From positions 1-64,000 of the forward strand of contig UREY01000003.1 in assembly GCA_900546915.1 (NCBI GenBank): DNA of 64,000 nucleotides. The letters run 5' to 3'. This DNA comes from an uncultured Eubacteriales bacterium (GTDB lineage: Bacteria > Bacillota > Clostridia > Oscillospirales > Oscillospiraceae). The translations under genes were made by a program, and so were the position numbers. Positions 44,744 through 55,076 of this stretch are shown in pieces; the first letter of the stretch is position 1; each line of letters opens with the position of its first letter. A model generated the notes under the pieces. The model was not told the origin of the DNA. It did not search any database and saw only the letters and a list, made by a program, of their open reading frames with translations.

Positions 44744-45598
44744 ATGAAAACCCGTATTCTTTCTGCGGCCGCTCTGCTGCCGCTGCTTTTGGTGATTGTT
44801 CTGGTCCTGCCCGCCTGGGCCACAGCCGCTCTGTTCGGCGCGGCGGCGGCCATCGCCGCTTATGAGCTGCTCTATCGAACCGGCCTGGTAAAAAACCTGC
44901 GTCTGGTGTGTTATGCCATGGTCATGGCGGTGTTGGTGGCCTTTTGGAGCCTGCGCCAGGACGCCAATCTGGCGTCCATCGGGATTCTGGTCTATCTGGC
45001 CGTATTGTTAGGAGAAACGCTCCTGGCTCACGGACGTCTTCGCTTTGAGAAGGTCTGTCTGTGCCTGGTTGCGGGGCTCCTGCTTCCTTATCTGCTGACT
45101 GCATTGGTCCGCATTCGGGCCATGTATGCCGGCGCGGACCCTGGGCAAAATGATCTGGGGAAATATTACATTCTGGTCGCCTTTGTCGTGGCGTTCACCG
45201 CCGATTCCGGCGCGTACTTTGTAGGCCGGGCCCTGGGCAAGCACAAGCTGGCCCCGGTGATCAGCCCCAATAAAACCGTGGAAGGCGCCGCCGGAGGCGT
45301 GCTGTGCGCCATGTTGTTCATGGGCCTCTACGGTTTGGTTCTGAAGCAGGCCTTTCAGTTTGACGTCATCACCTGGTACGCCGTGCTATACGGCGCGCTG
45401 GGAGCCGGGGCGTCCATTTTGGGAGACCTGGGCTTCTCCGCGGTGAAGCGGCAGATGAATCTCAAAGACTACGGCAATTTGATCCCCGGCCACGGTGGGA
45501 TTCTGGACCGGTTCGACAGCATGATGCTGGTTGCACCCCTCATGGAGATTTTGCTGCGGATGCTGCCCTTTGCCGTGCCCACAATAGGAGCCGGTTGA
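44744..45598 (+). CDS. cdsA: Phosphatidate cytidylyltransferase
   Basis: 284 residues, eight or so membrane helices. It makes CDP-diacylglycerol from CTP and phosphatidate (EC 2.7.7.41). The C-terminal CDS signature appears as FSAVKRQMNLKDYGNLIPGH followed by GGILDRFDS, and the FTADSGAYFVGRALGKHKL and ISPNKTVEG motifs are also typical. The ribosome site GGAGGTG lies inside the end of uppS, so the two are tightly coupled. Confidence 0.95.
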   Translation: MKTRILSAAALLPLLLVIVLVLPAWATAALFGAAAAIAAYELLYRTGLVKNLRLVCYAMVMAVLVAFWSLRQDANLASIGILVYLAVLLGETLLAHGRLRFEKVCLCLVAGLLLPYLLTALVRIRAMYAGADPGQNDLGKYYILVAFVVAFTADSGAYFVGRALGKHKLAPVISPNKTVEGAAGGVLCAMLFMGLYGLVLKQAFQFDVITWYAVLYGALGAGASILGDLGFSAVKRQMNLKDYGNLIPGHGGILDRFDSMMLVAPLMEILLRMLPFAVPTIGAG

Positions 45599-45599
45599 T

Positions 45600-46751
45600 A
45601 TGGGGCGGTGTATTTCGGTTTTGGGATCCACCGGCTCCATCGGAAGACAGACGCTGGATGTGGCAAACCGGCTGGGCCTATCGGTCTGCGCCCTCACAGC
45701 CGGCTCCCATGTGGACCGGATGGCGGAGCAATGCCGGGCGTTCCGGCCCAAATTGGCGGTGATGGCCACGCAGGAGCTGGCGGAGCAGCTGGCTCAGCGG
45801 CTGGCAGATCTGCCCATAGAAATTCGGTTCGGCGCGGACGGTCTTCTGGCAGCGGCCTCTATGCCGGAGGCGGATACGGTCATCACCGCTGTGGTGGGCA
45901 TGGTCGGTCTGGAACCCACCCTGGCCGCCATTCAAGCGGGGAAACGCATCGGTCTGGCCAATAAAGAAACTCTGGTTTGCGCCGGGGAGCTGGTGATGCA
46001 CGCGGCAGAGCAGTACGGCGCGGAAATCATCCCGGTGGACTCGGAGCATTCCGCCATTTTTCAGTGCCTGGCCGGATGTCGGGACCGGAGTCAGATTCGC
46101 AGGCTGATCCTCACCTGTTCCGGCGGCCCATTTTACGGCAAACGGCGGGAAGCCCTTGCCTACGTAACCCGGGCCGACGCTCTGCGCCATCCCAACTGGC
46201 GTATGGGTCCCAAAATTACTGTGGATTGCGCCACCCTGATGAACAAGGGCCTGGAGCTTATGGAAGCCATGCACCTGTACCGGCTGCCGGCAGAGCAAGT
46301 CGACATTGTGATCCACCGGCAAAGCGTGGTGCACTCTCTGGTCGAGTACCGGGACGGCGCCATTCTGGCCCAGCTGGGCTCACCGGACATGCGGTTGCCC
46401 ATTCAGCTGGCCCTCACCTGGCCGGACCGGGTCCCCTGCCCGGCTCCGGAGCTGGACCTGTTGACCTGCGGCCCGCTCACCTTCGACCGGCCGGATCTGG
46501 AGACCTTTCCCTGCTTGAAGCTCGCCATGGAAGCGGCAAAGGCCGGCGGTACGGCAGGCGCCGTTCTCAGCGGGGCAAACGAGGTCGCGGTCGGCCTGTA
46601 TCTGCTGGACCAGGTGGGGTTTTATGATATTTACAACTTGGTGAAGCAGGCCATGGACGCCGTGCCCTTTGTAAAAAAGCCAAGCTTAGACCAGATCCTG
46701 GCTGCCGACCGGTTGGCCCGGGAGGCGGTATACGTCAATTTAGGAGGCTAA
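45600..46751 (+). CDS. dxr: 1-deoxy-D-xylulose 5-phosphate reductoisomerase
   Basis: 383 residues. Second step of the MEP isoprenoid pathway (EC 1.1.1.267). The NADPH site reads ISVLGSTGSIGRQTLDV. ANKETLVCAGELV, IPVDSEHSAIFQCL and the ILTCSGGPF and GPKITVDCATLMNKGLE segments carry the metal and substrate residues. It starts one base after the cdsA stop. It supplies precursors for UppS two genes upstream and is followed by rseP and ispG. Confidence 0.96.
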   Translation: MGRCISVLGSTGSIGRQTLDVANRLGLSVCALTAGSHVDRMAEQCRAFRPKLAVMATQELAEQLAQRLADLPIEIRFGADGLLAAASMPEADTVITAVVGMVGLEPTLAAIQAGKRIGLANKETLVCAGELVMHAAEQYGAEIIPVDSEHSAIFQCLAGCRDRSQIRRLILTCSGGPFYGKRREALAYVTRADALRHPNWRMGPKITVDCATLMNKGLELMEAMHLYRLPAEQVDIVIHRQSVVHSLVEYRDGAILAQLGSPDMRLPIQLALTWPDRVPCPAPELDLLTCGPLTFDRPDLETFPCLKLAMEAAKAGGTAGAVLSGANEVAVGLYLLDQVGFYDIYNLVKQAMDAVPFVKKPSLDQILAADRLAREAVYVNLGG

Positions 46752-46755
46752 AAGC

Positions 46756-47838
46756 TTGTACGTTCTTTATATTATCTTTGCAATCCTGATGTTCGGATTT
46801 CTCATTACCATTCACGAATTCGGCCACTTTATAACGGCCAAATTGTTCGGAGTCAAAGTCAACGAATTCTCCATCTGCATGGGCCCGGCCATTTGGAAAA
46901 AGCAGAAGGGGGAAACGCTGTACGCCCTGCGGTGCATCCCTCTGGGCGGTTACTGCGCCATGGAGGGAGAAGACCAGGACAGCCAGGACCCCCGCTCCTT
47001 TCCCAAGGCGGCATGGTGGAAGCGGCTGATCATTTTGGCCGCCGGAGCCGCCATGAACTTTTTAGCCGGCCTGTTGATTTTTGCCTGTGTCTTCGGCATC
47101 AGCTCCCAATACCGGTATATTGGTCAGCCGGTCATCGGGCAGTTTTACGAAGGCAACACCGTCGCCGGAGAAGACGGCCTGCAGGAAGGCGACCGGTTTT
47201 ATTCCATCGACGGGGAACGGGTTTATATTGCCAACGACGTCAGTCTTCTGCTGCAGCTCAATCTCTCCGGCAGTGCAACCGTTCATGACCTGGTGGTCAT
47301 CCGGGACGGGAAAAAGGTGGAGCTCTCCAACTTTTCCATGGAAAAGCAACAGTTTCAAACAGAAAAAGGACCTCAGGTACTGTACGGCTTCACCTTGTCA
47401 TCAGAGCCCCGAACCCTCGGCAACCTGGCCTCCTACGTCTGGAACAGCGCCATTGAGACGGTGCGAAACGTACGGCTGAGCCTGCAGCTTCTGTTCCGGG
47501 GCGACGTGGGCATCGACGAGGTCGCCGGTCCCGTTGGAATTGTGAAAACCATTGCCGACGTCGGAACCGAGGCGAGCTCCCCGTCCATTGCCTGGAACAG
47601 CGTCTTGCTCCTCGCCGCATTTATCGCGGTAAATCTGGCTGTGATGAATCTGCTCCCCTTGCCGGCACTGGACGGCGGCCGAATTTTAGGCGTTCTTCTC
47701 ACCACAGGCGTGGAAGCCATAACCCGGAAAAAGCTGAATCCAAAGATCGAGGGCTATATTCATGCCGGCGGCATGGCAGTCCTGCTGGTTTTTATGGCCT
47801 TCATCATGTTGAAAGACGTCATCCAGATTTTCCACTAG
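46756..47838 (+). CDS. rseP: Site-2 membrane metalloprotease (RseP/RasP family)
   Basis: 360 residues from a TTG start at 46756, after AGGAGG. The zinc motif ITIHEFGHF (HExxH at 20-24) is in the first membrane helix. A single PDZ domain is seen around GNTVAGEDGLQEGDRFYSID, and the third zinc ligand region is NLLPLPALDGGRI. Family members cleave anti-sigma factors or signal-peptide remnants within the membrane. The gene lies between dxr and ispG, the usual Firmicute arrangement. Confidence 0.95.
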   Translation: MYVLYIIFAILMFGFLITIHEFGHFITAKLFGVKVNEFSICMGPAIWKKQKGETLYALRCIPLGGYCAMEGEDQDSQDPRSFPKAAWWKRLIILAAGAAMNFLAGLLIFACVFGISSQYRYIGQPVIGQFYEGNTVAGEDGLQEGDRFYSIDGERVYIANDVSLLLQLNLSGSATVHDLVVIRDGKKVELSNFSMEKQQFQTEKGPQVLYGFTLSSEPRTLGNLASYVWNSAIETVRNVRLSLQLLFRGDVGIDEVAGPVGIVKTIADVGTEASSPSIAWNSVLLLAAFIAVNLAVMNLLPLPALDGGRILGVLLTTGVEAITRKKLNPKIEGYIHAGGMAVLLVFMAFIMLKDVIQIFH

Positions 47839-47848
47839 GAGGACACCT

Positions 47849-48886
47849 ATGACACGAAAGATTTTTGTCGGCGGCGTGGCAATGGGCGGCGGCGCGCCGG
47901 TGTCCATTCAATCCATGCTCAACACCAAAACCACCGATGTGGCGGGCTGCCTCCGGCAGCTGCATGCCTTAAAGGCAGCCGGCTGCCAGATTGCCCGGCT
48001 GGCGGTGCCCCATGCCGCCGCGGCTCAAAGCTTCGCGGAGATCGCGGCGCAATCGCCCCTGCCTTTGGTGGCGGACATTCATTTTGATTACCGTCTGGCC
48101 ATCTCCGCCGCAGAAGGCGGCGCCGCGAAAATTCGCATCAATCCCGGAAACATCGGAGGAGCAGACCGGGTCCAGGCCGTGGCGGACGTATGCAAAAGCA
48201 AAAAAATCCCCATTCGAATCGGCGTCAACGGAGGCAGCCTGGACAAAAAGCTCCTGGAAAAGTACGGCCATCCCACCCCGGAGGCCTTGGTGGAAAGCGC
48301 CTTTTCCCATCTGGAGCTGCTGGAACAGGCAGGCTTTTACGACGCCTGCGTGTCAATCAAATCCTCCTCGGTTCCCACCATGGTAGCCGCCTGCCGGCTG
48401 TTCCGCCGGCGCTGCGACTATCCCCTGCACATTGGCGTCACGGAGACGGGACCTGTGCGCGCCGGCCTCATCAAGTCGGCCATGGGCATCGGGGCCTTGC
48501 TGCTGGACGGCATTGGAGACACCCTGCGGGTGTCTCTCACCGCCGACCCGGTGCAGGAAGTCTATGCCGCAAAAGAGATCCTGCGGGCCGCAGGCGTGCG
48601 GAAGGACGGGGTCAACATCATTTCCTGCCCCACCTGCGGCAGGACCTCCATCGACCTCATCGGTCTGGTGGACCAGGTGGAGCAGGCATTGCAAGACTGC
48701 AGCAAATCCATCACCGTGGCGGTGATGGGCTGCGTGGTCAACGGCCCCGGAGAAGCCCGGGAGGCAGATGTGGGCATCGCCGGTGGAGAGGACTGCGGCG
48801 TGCTGTTTGTCAAGGGCGAACCGGTCCGAAAGCTTCCATACGGGCAGCTGCTGCCCGCCTTGCTGGACCAGATCCAACGGCTGTAA
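47849..48886 (+). CDS. ispG: 4-hydroxy-3-methylbut-2-en-1-yl diphosphate synthase
   Basis: 345 residues, the short bacterial GcpE form. An iron-sulfur enzyme of the MEP pathway. It opens RKIFVGGVAMGGGAPVSIQS, with PLVADIHFDYRLA, RINPGNIG and IGVNGGSLD in the TIM-barrel half. The [4Fe-4S] ligands are in SCPTCGR and MGCVVNGPGEA. AGGAGG precedes ATG 47849. The stop is followed by 118 bp without a gene before polC. Confidence 0.96.
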   Translation: MTRKIFVGGVAMGGGAPVSIQSMLNTKTTDVAGCLRQLHALKAAGCQIARLAVPHAAAAQSFAEIAAQSPLPLVADIHFDYRLAISAAEGGAAKIRINPGNIGGADRVQAVADVCKSKKIPIRIGVNGGSLDKKLLEKYGHPTPEALVESAFSHLELLEQAGFYDACVSIKSSSVPTMVAACRLFRRRCDYPLHIGVTETGPVRAGLIKSAMGIGALLLDGIGDTLRVSLTADPVQEVYAAKEILRAAGVRKDGVNIISCPTCGRTSIDLIGLVDQVEQALQDCSKSITVAVMGCVVNGPGEAREADVGIAGGEDCGVLFVKGEPVRKLPYGQLLPALLDQIQRL

Positions 48887-49004
48887 CAACGTACATGATG
48901 GAAAATCCAACGAGCGCTCCCCCCTTGGCCATCTGCGAATGAAACATAGGCCGATCAAATCACCAGCCGGTCGGAGACATCCTTTTTGCACTGGAAGGAG
49001 CCAT

Positions 49005-52000
49005 ATGACAAAGCAAATTTCCTTTTTACAAATGTTTTCTCAATACGCGCCGCCCGTGCCGCTGCATGAGCTTCTGGCACAGGCGGCGATTCAACATGCA
49101 GAGCTGGACCTGGAAGAGCGGACTGTTTTTCTGGAGCTGCAATGCGCGTCCTATATCCCCCGGCGTCTGCTGGACCGCGTCTGCCGGGACGTGTGCGCGC
49201 TGTACGATGTCCGGCGGGTGGAGATCCTCCCGCACTTTCCGGGCCGAACCCTGCAGCAAATCGAGCCCCAGGAGCTGATGCAGCTGTTTGTGGAGCAGGA
49301 CTCCCGCTGCCGGGCCTCTCTGGCAGGCTGCCGGTGGTCCTGGGAGGCGAACCGGCTCGTCATCCAGCTCCCGGCCAACGGGAAAAAAACCTTGGAGGCC
49401 TGCATCCCCGGCGTCCGGCGATATCTGGCAGACCGGTTCGGGCAGGAGATCTCCATGGAGATTCAGGCCGCTCAGGAGCTGGAAGGCCAGGCCCTGTTCC
49501 GCCAGACTCAGCAGATGCGGCAGGAAATGCTGGACCAGCTGCCCAGCGTCCCGCCTCCCGCTCCCAGCCCGCGGGCGCAATCCGGCCCCGGCAAAAGCGC
49601 CGCTCCCTCCCCCGGCGCGGGCAGCGACACCATTTTCGGCAAGCCCTTTGTAGAACCCGCCGTTCCCATTCAGGATGTCACCCTGGATATGCGTACCGTG
49701 TGCGTGGCCGGGCGTATTTTTGCGGCCGACCACAGGGAGCTGACCAAAAACAACGCCATTGTGGTGAATTTCGACATCACCGATTATACCGGCTCCATCC
49801 GCATCAACCGGTACTTCCGAGAGCGGGATCTGCCCAAGGCCCAGGCAATTGTGGAGGCTACTGCCGTCGGCAATTGGGTGAAGGTACTGGCCAAACCGGT
49901 CATAAACCGGTTTGACAACGAAATGGTCTTGGACCCCATCGCGATCCTGCCCCACAAAGCGCCCAAGCGGCTGGATACCGCCGGAGAAAAACGGGTGGAG
50001 CTGCATCTGCACACCAACATGTCCAACATGGACGCCCTGACGGATCCCACTGCCGCCGTGAAGCAGGCCGCCGCCTGGGGTCACCAGGCCATTGCCATTA
50101 CAGACCACGGCTGCGCCCAATCCTTCCCGGAGGCCATGAAAGCCGCCTCCAAAGCCAAGGTGGCGGGAACGGATCAGAATATTAAAATCCTATATGGCTG
50201 CGAGGGATATTTCATCAACGACGTGGACGACCGAATTGTGGTCCACGGAACGCAAGACGCGACCTTCGACCAGGAATTCGTCGCGTTTGACCTGGAAACC
50301 ACAGGTCTGTCCTCTCTGCACGATGAAATCATCGAGATCGGCGCCGTCATATTACAGGGAGGCAAGGAAATCGGCCGGTTTCAGAGCTTCGTAGATCCCG
50401 GCCGCCCCCTGACGCAGAAAATTGTAGATCTCACCGGAATTACGGATGACATGCTGCGCGGCGCTCCCAAAATCCGGCAGGTTCTGCCGGAGTTTTTGGA
50501 ATTCTGCGGCTCTCGGCCTCTGGTCGCCCATAATGCGGATTTTGACGTTGGTTTTATCACCGCCGCCTGCCGGCGGCTGGGGCTGGACTATCACCCCACC
50601 TATCTGGACACCCTGATTCTCTCTCAAAACCTGCTTCCTCAGCTCAGCCGCTTTAAGCTGGACGTCGTGGCCAACGCTCTGAGCCTGCCGGAGTTTCAAC
50701 ACCATCGGGCGGCAGACGACGCCCTGACCTGCGGCTTGATCTTCGACCGCCTGAGCCGGCGGCTGGAGGAAATGGATCTGCACCGATTACAAGCCGTCAA
50801 TCCGGCGATGCCCGCTCTTCGCGCCAAAAACAAGATCCATGACCGCCATGCCCGGCATATCATTCTGTTTGCCAAAAACCAAACCGGCCTGCGAAATCTG
50901 TACCATCTGATCTCCCTGAGCAACCTGCAGTATTTTAAACGCAATCCCAGAATCCCCAAATCGGAACTGATGACCTACCGGGAAGGACTGATCATCGGCT
51001 CGGCCTGCGAAGCCGGCGAGCTGTTTCAAGCCATCACCGGCCGCAAAAGTGAAGAAGAGCTCCGGCGTATCGCCTCTTTCTACGATTTCCTGGAAATTCA
51101 GCCTCTGTCGAACAACCGGTTTATGCTGGAAAAGGGCATCGCAGAAAGCGAAGAAGAGCTGCGGGAGTTTAACCGGACCGTTGTCAGGCTGGGGGAAACC
51201 TTGCAAAAGCCCGTCGTCGCCACAGGAGACGTGCATTTCCTGAATCCGGAGGATGAAATCTACCGTCACATTCTCCTGGCCACCAAGGGCTTTGACGACT
51301 GCGACAAGCCGAATCCCCTTTACTTTCGTACAACTGACGAGATGCTGAAGGAATTCTCCTATTTGGGAGCGGAAAAGGCCTATGAGGTGGTGGTGACCAA
51401 TCCCAACCGAATCGCCGACATGTGCGAGACCCTCCGGCCGGTTCCCCACAACCTGTTCGCCCCCTCCATTGAGAACTCTGTGGAGGATTTGAAGCATCTG
51501 GTCTACGAAAAAATGCACCGGCTCTATGGAGAGCATCCGCCCGAGCTTATCACGAAGCGGGTAGAGACCGAATTGGGAGATATCATCCGCTGTCACTACG
51601 ACGTCATTTACATGTCCGCCCAAAAGCTGGTGCAGAACTCCCTGGAGCACGGTTACCTGGTTGGCTCCCGGGGCTCTGTAGGCTCCTCCATTGTGGCCTA
51701 TATGGCCGGGATTACGGAGGTCAACTCCTTCCCGCCGCACTATCGCTGCCCCAATCCAGCCTGCAAGTTTACCACCTTCGACATCCCCAGCGGCTATGGG
51801 TGCGGCGCAGACCTGCCGGACGCCCGGTGCCCCAAATGCGGAACGCCCTTTGAAAAAGACGGCTTCCACATTCCCTTTGAGACCTTTCTGGGCTTCGGAG
51901 GCGATAAGGTGCCGGACATTGACCTGAACTTCTCCGGGGAATATCAAGCGAAAGCCCACGCCTACTGCGTGGAAATGTTCGGCAAATCCCATGTGTTCCG

Positions 52001-53339
52001 AGCCGGGACCATCGGCACGGTGGCGGAAAAAACCGCCTTCGGCTACGTGAAAAAATACTTATCCGAACGAAACCGGACGGTCTCCCGGTCCGAGGAAAAC
52101 CGGCTGACTGCCGGTTGTGTGGGTGTTCGCCGGACAACGGGACAGCACCCCGGCGGTCTGGTGGTCATCCCCCAGGAAAATGAAATCTGGGACTTCTGCC
52201 CGGTGCAGCACCCGGCGGACGATCCCTCGGCAGACACCATCACAACCCACTTCGAGTATCACTCCATGGAGGAAAATCTCCTGAAGCTGGACATGCTGGG
52301 TCACGACGATCCCACCATGATCCGGATGATGGAGGATATGACCGGCGTAAACGCCCAGAAGATCCCCTTGGATGACAAGGACACCATGTCCATTTTCACC
52401 TCCTCCAAGGTCTTGGGCTATGAAAATGATCCCATCTTGGGGCCGACGGGCGCCGTGGCCATACCGGAATTCAACACACGATTTACCCGGGGGATGCTGC
52501 TGGACACCATGCCCACACGATTCGACACCCTGTTGCGGCTGTCCGGCTTTTCCCACGGCACCGACGTGTGGTTGGGCAATGCCAAGGATTTGATCACCTC
52601 CAAAACGGCCACCGTCGACCAGGCCATCGGCTGCCGGGACGATATCATGCTGTATTTGATCTCCTGCGGTATGCCGGAGAAACGGTCGTTTAAGATTATG
52701 GAATCCGTCCGAAAAGGGCGGGGCCTTCCCGAAGGCGCAGAGGAGGAAATGCGGGCGGCCGGTGTGCCGGACTGGTACATCGGCTCGTGTAAGAAGATTA
52801 AATACCTGTTCCCCAAGGCCCACGCCGTGGCATATGTCATGATGGCCTTCCGCATCGCCTGGTTTAAGGTGCACGAGCCTCTGGCCTTTTACTCCGCCTA
52901 TTTTTACCGCCGCAGTCAAAAAGGAGGCTTTGACGCCGCCATGATGACCCGGGGACCGGAGGAGGTCAAAGCCCACATTCAGGCCATTGACGGCAACGAC
53001 GCGGCAACGGTCAAGGACGAGGACATGCTCACCACGCTGGAAGTATGCTACGAGTTTTACCTGCGAGGGTTTTCCTTTGCGCCCATGGACCTGTACCGCT
53101 CTCACGCAACCAAGTTTTTGATCGAGGACGGAAAGCTTCTGCCGCCTTTTGTATCCGTTTCCGGCTTAGGCGAGACCGCCGCTTGGGATATTCTGGAGGG
53201 ACGGAAGGGGAAGCAATTTATCTCCATCGAGGAATTTTCCGCCGCCTGCCCCAAGGTTTCCAAAACCCACATCGAAAATCTCAAGGCAGCGGGAGCCTTC
53301 GGAGATCTGCCGGACACCAGTCAAGTCAGCCTGTTCTAA
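49005..53339 (+). CDS. polC: DNA polymerase III alpha subunit, Gram-positive PolC type
   Basis: 1444 residues from ATG 49005 (AAGGAG upstream). Replicative polymerase with built-in proofreading. In order: an N-terminal domain with a Pro-rich link, an OB-fold (VCVAGRIFAADHRELTKNNA, near 227), a PHP domain (ELHLHTNMSNMDALTD near 330), a DEDD exonuclease inserted in the PHP domain (EFVAFDLETTGLSSLHDEII near 425), then the palm with GSRGSVGSSIVAYMAGITEV and the catalytic PDIDLNFSG. A zinc-binding cluster (CPNPACKF, CPKCGTPF) precedes the palm acidic residues, as is normal for PolC. Confidence 0.97.
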   Translation: MTKQISFLQMFSQYAPPVPLHELLAQAAIQHAELDLEERTVFLELQCASYIPRRLLDRVCRDVCALYDVRRVEILPHFPGRTLQQIEPQELMQLFVEQDSRCRASLAGCRWSWEANRLVIQLPANGKKTLEACIPGVRRYLADRFGQEISMEIQAAQELEGQALFRQTQQMRQEMLDQLPSVPPPAPSPRAQSGPGKSAAPSPGAGSDTIFGKPFVEPAVPIQDVTLDMRTVCVAGRIFAADHRELTKNNAIVVNFDITDYTGSIRINRYFRERDLPKAQAIVEATAVGNWVKVLAKPVINRFDNEMVLDPIAILPHKAPKRLDTAGEKRVELHLHTNMSNMDALTDPTAAVKQAAAWGHQAIAITDHGCAQSFPEAMKAASKAKVAGTDQNIKILYGCEGYFINDVDDRIVVHGTQDATFDQEFVAFDLETTGLSSLHDEIIEIGAVILQGGKEIGRFQSFVDPGRPLTQKIVDLTGITDDMLRGAPKIRQVLPEFLEFCGSRPLVAHNADFDVGFITAACRRLGLDYHPTYLDTLILSQNLLPQLSRFKLDVVANALSLPEFQHHRAADDALTCGLIFDRLSRRLEEMDLHRLQAVNPAMPALRAKNKIHDRHARHIILFAKNQTGLRNLYHLISLSNLQYFKRNPRIPKSELMTYREGLIIGSACEAGELFQAITGRKSEEELRRIASFYDFLEIQPLSNNRFMLEKGIAESEEELREFNRTVVRLGETLQKPVVATGDVHFLNPEDEIYRHILLATKGFDDCDKPNPLYFRTTDEMLKEFSYLGAEKAYEVVVTNPNRIADMCETLRPVPHNLFAPSIENSVEDLKHLVYEKMHRLYGEHPPELITKRVETELGDIIRCHYDVIYMSAQKLVQNSLEHGYLVGSRGSVGSSIVAYMAGITEVNSFPPHYRCPNPACKFTTFDIPSGYGCGADLPDARCPKCGTPFEKDGFHIPFETFLGFGGDKVPDIDLNFSGEYQAKAHAYCVEMFGKSHVFRAGTIGTVAEKTAFGYVKKYLSERNRTVSRSEENRLTAGCVGVRRTTGQHPGGLVVIPQENEIWDFCPVQHPADDPSADTITTHFEYHSMEENLLKLDMLGHDDPTMIRMMEDMTGVNAQKIPLDDKDTMSIFTSSKVLGYENDPILGPTGAVAIPEFNTRFTRGMLLDTMPTRFDTLLRLSGFSHGTDVWLGNAKDLITSKTATVDQAIGCRDDIMLYLISCGMPEKRSFKIMESVRKGRGLPEGAEEEMRAAGVPDWYIGSCKKIKYLFPKAHAVAYVMMAFRIAWFKVHEPLAFYSAYFYRRSQKGGFDAAMMTRGPEEVKAHIQAIDGNDAATVKDEDMLTTLEVCYEFYLRGFSFAPMDLYRSHATKFLIEDGKLLPPFVSVSGLGETAAWDILEGRKGKQFISIEEFSAACPKVSKTHIENLKAAGAFGDLPDTSQVSLF

Positions 53340-53342
53340 AAA

Positions 53343-53376
53343 AGGGGCTATTGCAGCGAATGCTGCAATAGCCCCT
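53343..53376. terminator. Bidirectional terminator between polC and rnj
   Basis: A 14-bp perfect stem, AGGGGCTATTGCAG (53343-53356), loop CGAATG, partner 53363-53376, between convergent genes. Confidence 0.8.
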
Positions 53377-53420
53377 ATCTTGATAACTTCATCCGGTAGA
53401 CGCGCAACTTCCGTCTGCCG

Positions 53421-55076
53421 TCAAATTTCCATAATGACCGGCAAAATCATAGGATTCCTCTTGGTGCTCTTAAAGAGGTAGCCGGATAAATCGCTCTTAA
53501 TGGCGGATTTGATGGTAGCCCAGTCCCGGACGCCCTTTTTACGGCAGCGGTCCAGAGAGTCCATCGCGATCATCCGCAAATCCTCCATCAGCGTTTCGGA
53601 CTCCTTGACATACACAAAGCCCCGGCTGATGATGTCCGGACCGGAGAGAATGGAGCCGTCCTGACTGGACAGATTGACACAGACCACCAGCATTCCATCC
53701 TGCGCCAAATGCTTGCGGTCCCGGAGAACCACGCTGCCCACATCTCCCACGCCGGTGCCGTCCACCAGAACCTTCCCGGCAGGCACGGTCCCATTGACCT
53801 TGCAGCTCCGGCTGGTCAGCTCAATCACCTGGCCGATATCAGAGACCATGATGTTTTTGGGATTCATCCCCATCTGTCTGGCCAGCTTGGCGTGAATCTG
53901 CAAATGACGCTGTTCCCCGTGGACGGGGATAAAGAACTTCGGCTTAGTCAACGCATGGACGATTTTCAGCTCCTCCTGGCAAGCGTGCCCGGAGACATGC
54001 AGCCCCTCCGACTTCTCATAAATCACCTCGGCGCCCTTCCGATAGAGCTCGTTGATGATCTTAGAAATCGCTCTCTCGTTCCCGGGAATGGCGGAGGCGG
54101 AAATGATAATCCGGTCCCCCGGCTGGATCTCCACCTGCTTGTGGGTGGAAAAGGCCATCCGGTACAAAGCAGACATATTCTCCCCCTGAGAGCCTGTGGA
54201 GACAATGACAATCTTGTCTTTGGGCAGGCTCTTAATGGTTCCGATGTCCACAATGGTGTTCGCCGGCGCTTTCAGGTAATTCAGCTCCGTGGCCACCTTC
54301 AGCATATTTTCCATGCTCCGGCCCGTGACCGCCACCTTGCGGCCGTAGCGATGGGCCGTCTGAAGCACAGCTTGAATCCGATGCATATTGGAGGCGAAGG
54401 TCGTGACGATGATCCGCTGATTGCAGTTTTTAAACTGCCGGTCCATGCTCTCTGCAACCACCTGCTCGGAGGGCGTATAACCGGCGCGCTCCACATTGGT
54501 CGAGTCGCACAACAAGGCCAGCACGCCTTCGCTGCCCAAAACGCCCAGTCGGCCCAGATCCATCATACCGCCTTCGGCAGTGGGGTCGATTTTAAAGTCG
54601 CCGGTCATCACAACCTTCCCCACCGGCGTGTGGATGCAAAAACATACGGCGTCGGCAATGGAGTGATTCACATGAATGAATTCCACCTGGAAGCAACCGG
54701 CATGCACTACATCGCCGGGCTTGTGGGTAATCAGCTTGACCCGGTCCGCCAAGCCGTGCTCCTCCAGCTTCAGGCGGATCAGACCGCCTGTCATCGCCGT
54801 GACGTGAACCGGAGCCAAAACCTGCTGCAGCGCATAGGGCAGCGAGCCGATGTGGTCCTCATGTCCGTGGGTAATGAAAAAGCCCCGAAGCTTTGCGGCA
54901 TTCTTGACCAGATAAGCAAAATCGGGGATCACCAGATCCACGCCGTACATGTCGTCCTCCGGAAATCCGACGCCGCAGTCCACCACGATCATGTCCTTGC
55001 CGTACTCCAGGACGGTGATGTTCTTTCCAATTTCATTCAACCCGCCCAGAGGAATAATTTTAAGTTTTTCTGCCAA
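53421..55076 (-). CDS. rnj: Ribonuclease J
   Basis: 551 residues from a TTG start at 55076, chosen because AAGGAG (55093-55088) precedes it and AEKLKIIPLGGLNEIGKNIT is the family start. It combines endonuclease and 5'-3' exonuclease activity in mRNA decay and rRNA processing. Metal ligands are in THGHEDHIG (69-76). Further landmarks are VNHSIADAVC, VMTGDFKIDPTAEGG, the beta-CASP RIIVTTFASNMHRIQAVL, and VHGEQRHLQIHAKLA. A long, partly structured leader precedes it on the minus strand. Confidence 0.95.
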   Translation of the reverse strand: MAEKLKIIPLGGLNEIGKNITVLEYGKDMIVVDCGVGFPEDDMYGVDLVIPDFAYLVKNAAKLRGFFITHGHEDHIGSLPYALQQVLAPVHVTAMTGGLIRLKLEEHGLADRVKLITHKPGDVVHAGCFQVEFIHVNHSIADAVCFCIHTPVGKVVMTGDFKIDPTAEGGMMDLGRLGVLGSEGVLALLCDSTNVERAGYTPSEQVVAESMDRQFKNCNQRIIVTTFASNMHRIQAVLQTAHRYGRKVAVTGRSMENMLKVATELNYLKAPANTIVDIGTIKSLPKDKIVIVSTGSQGENMSALYRMAFSTHKQVEIQPGDRIIISASAIPGNERAISKIINELYRKGAEVIYEKSEGLHVSGHACQEELKIVHALTKPKFFIPVHGEQRHLQIHAKLARQMGMNPKNIMVSDIGQVIELTSRSCKVNGTVPAGKVLVDGTGVGDVGSVVLRDRKHLAQDGMLVVCVNLSSQDGSILSGPDIISRGFVYVKESETLMEDLRMIAMDSLDRCRKKGVRDWATIKSAIKSDLSGYLFKSTKRNPMILPVIMEI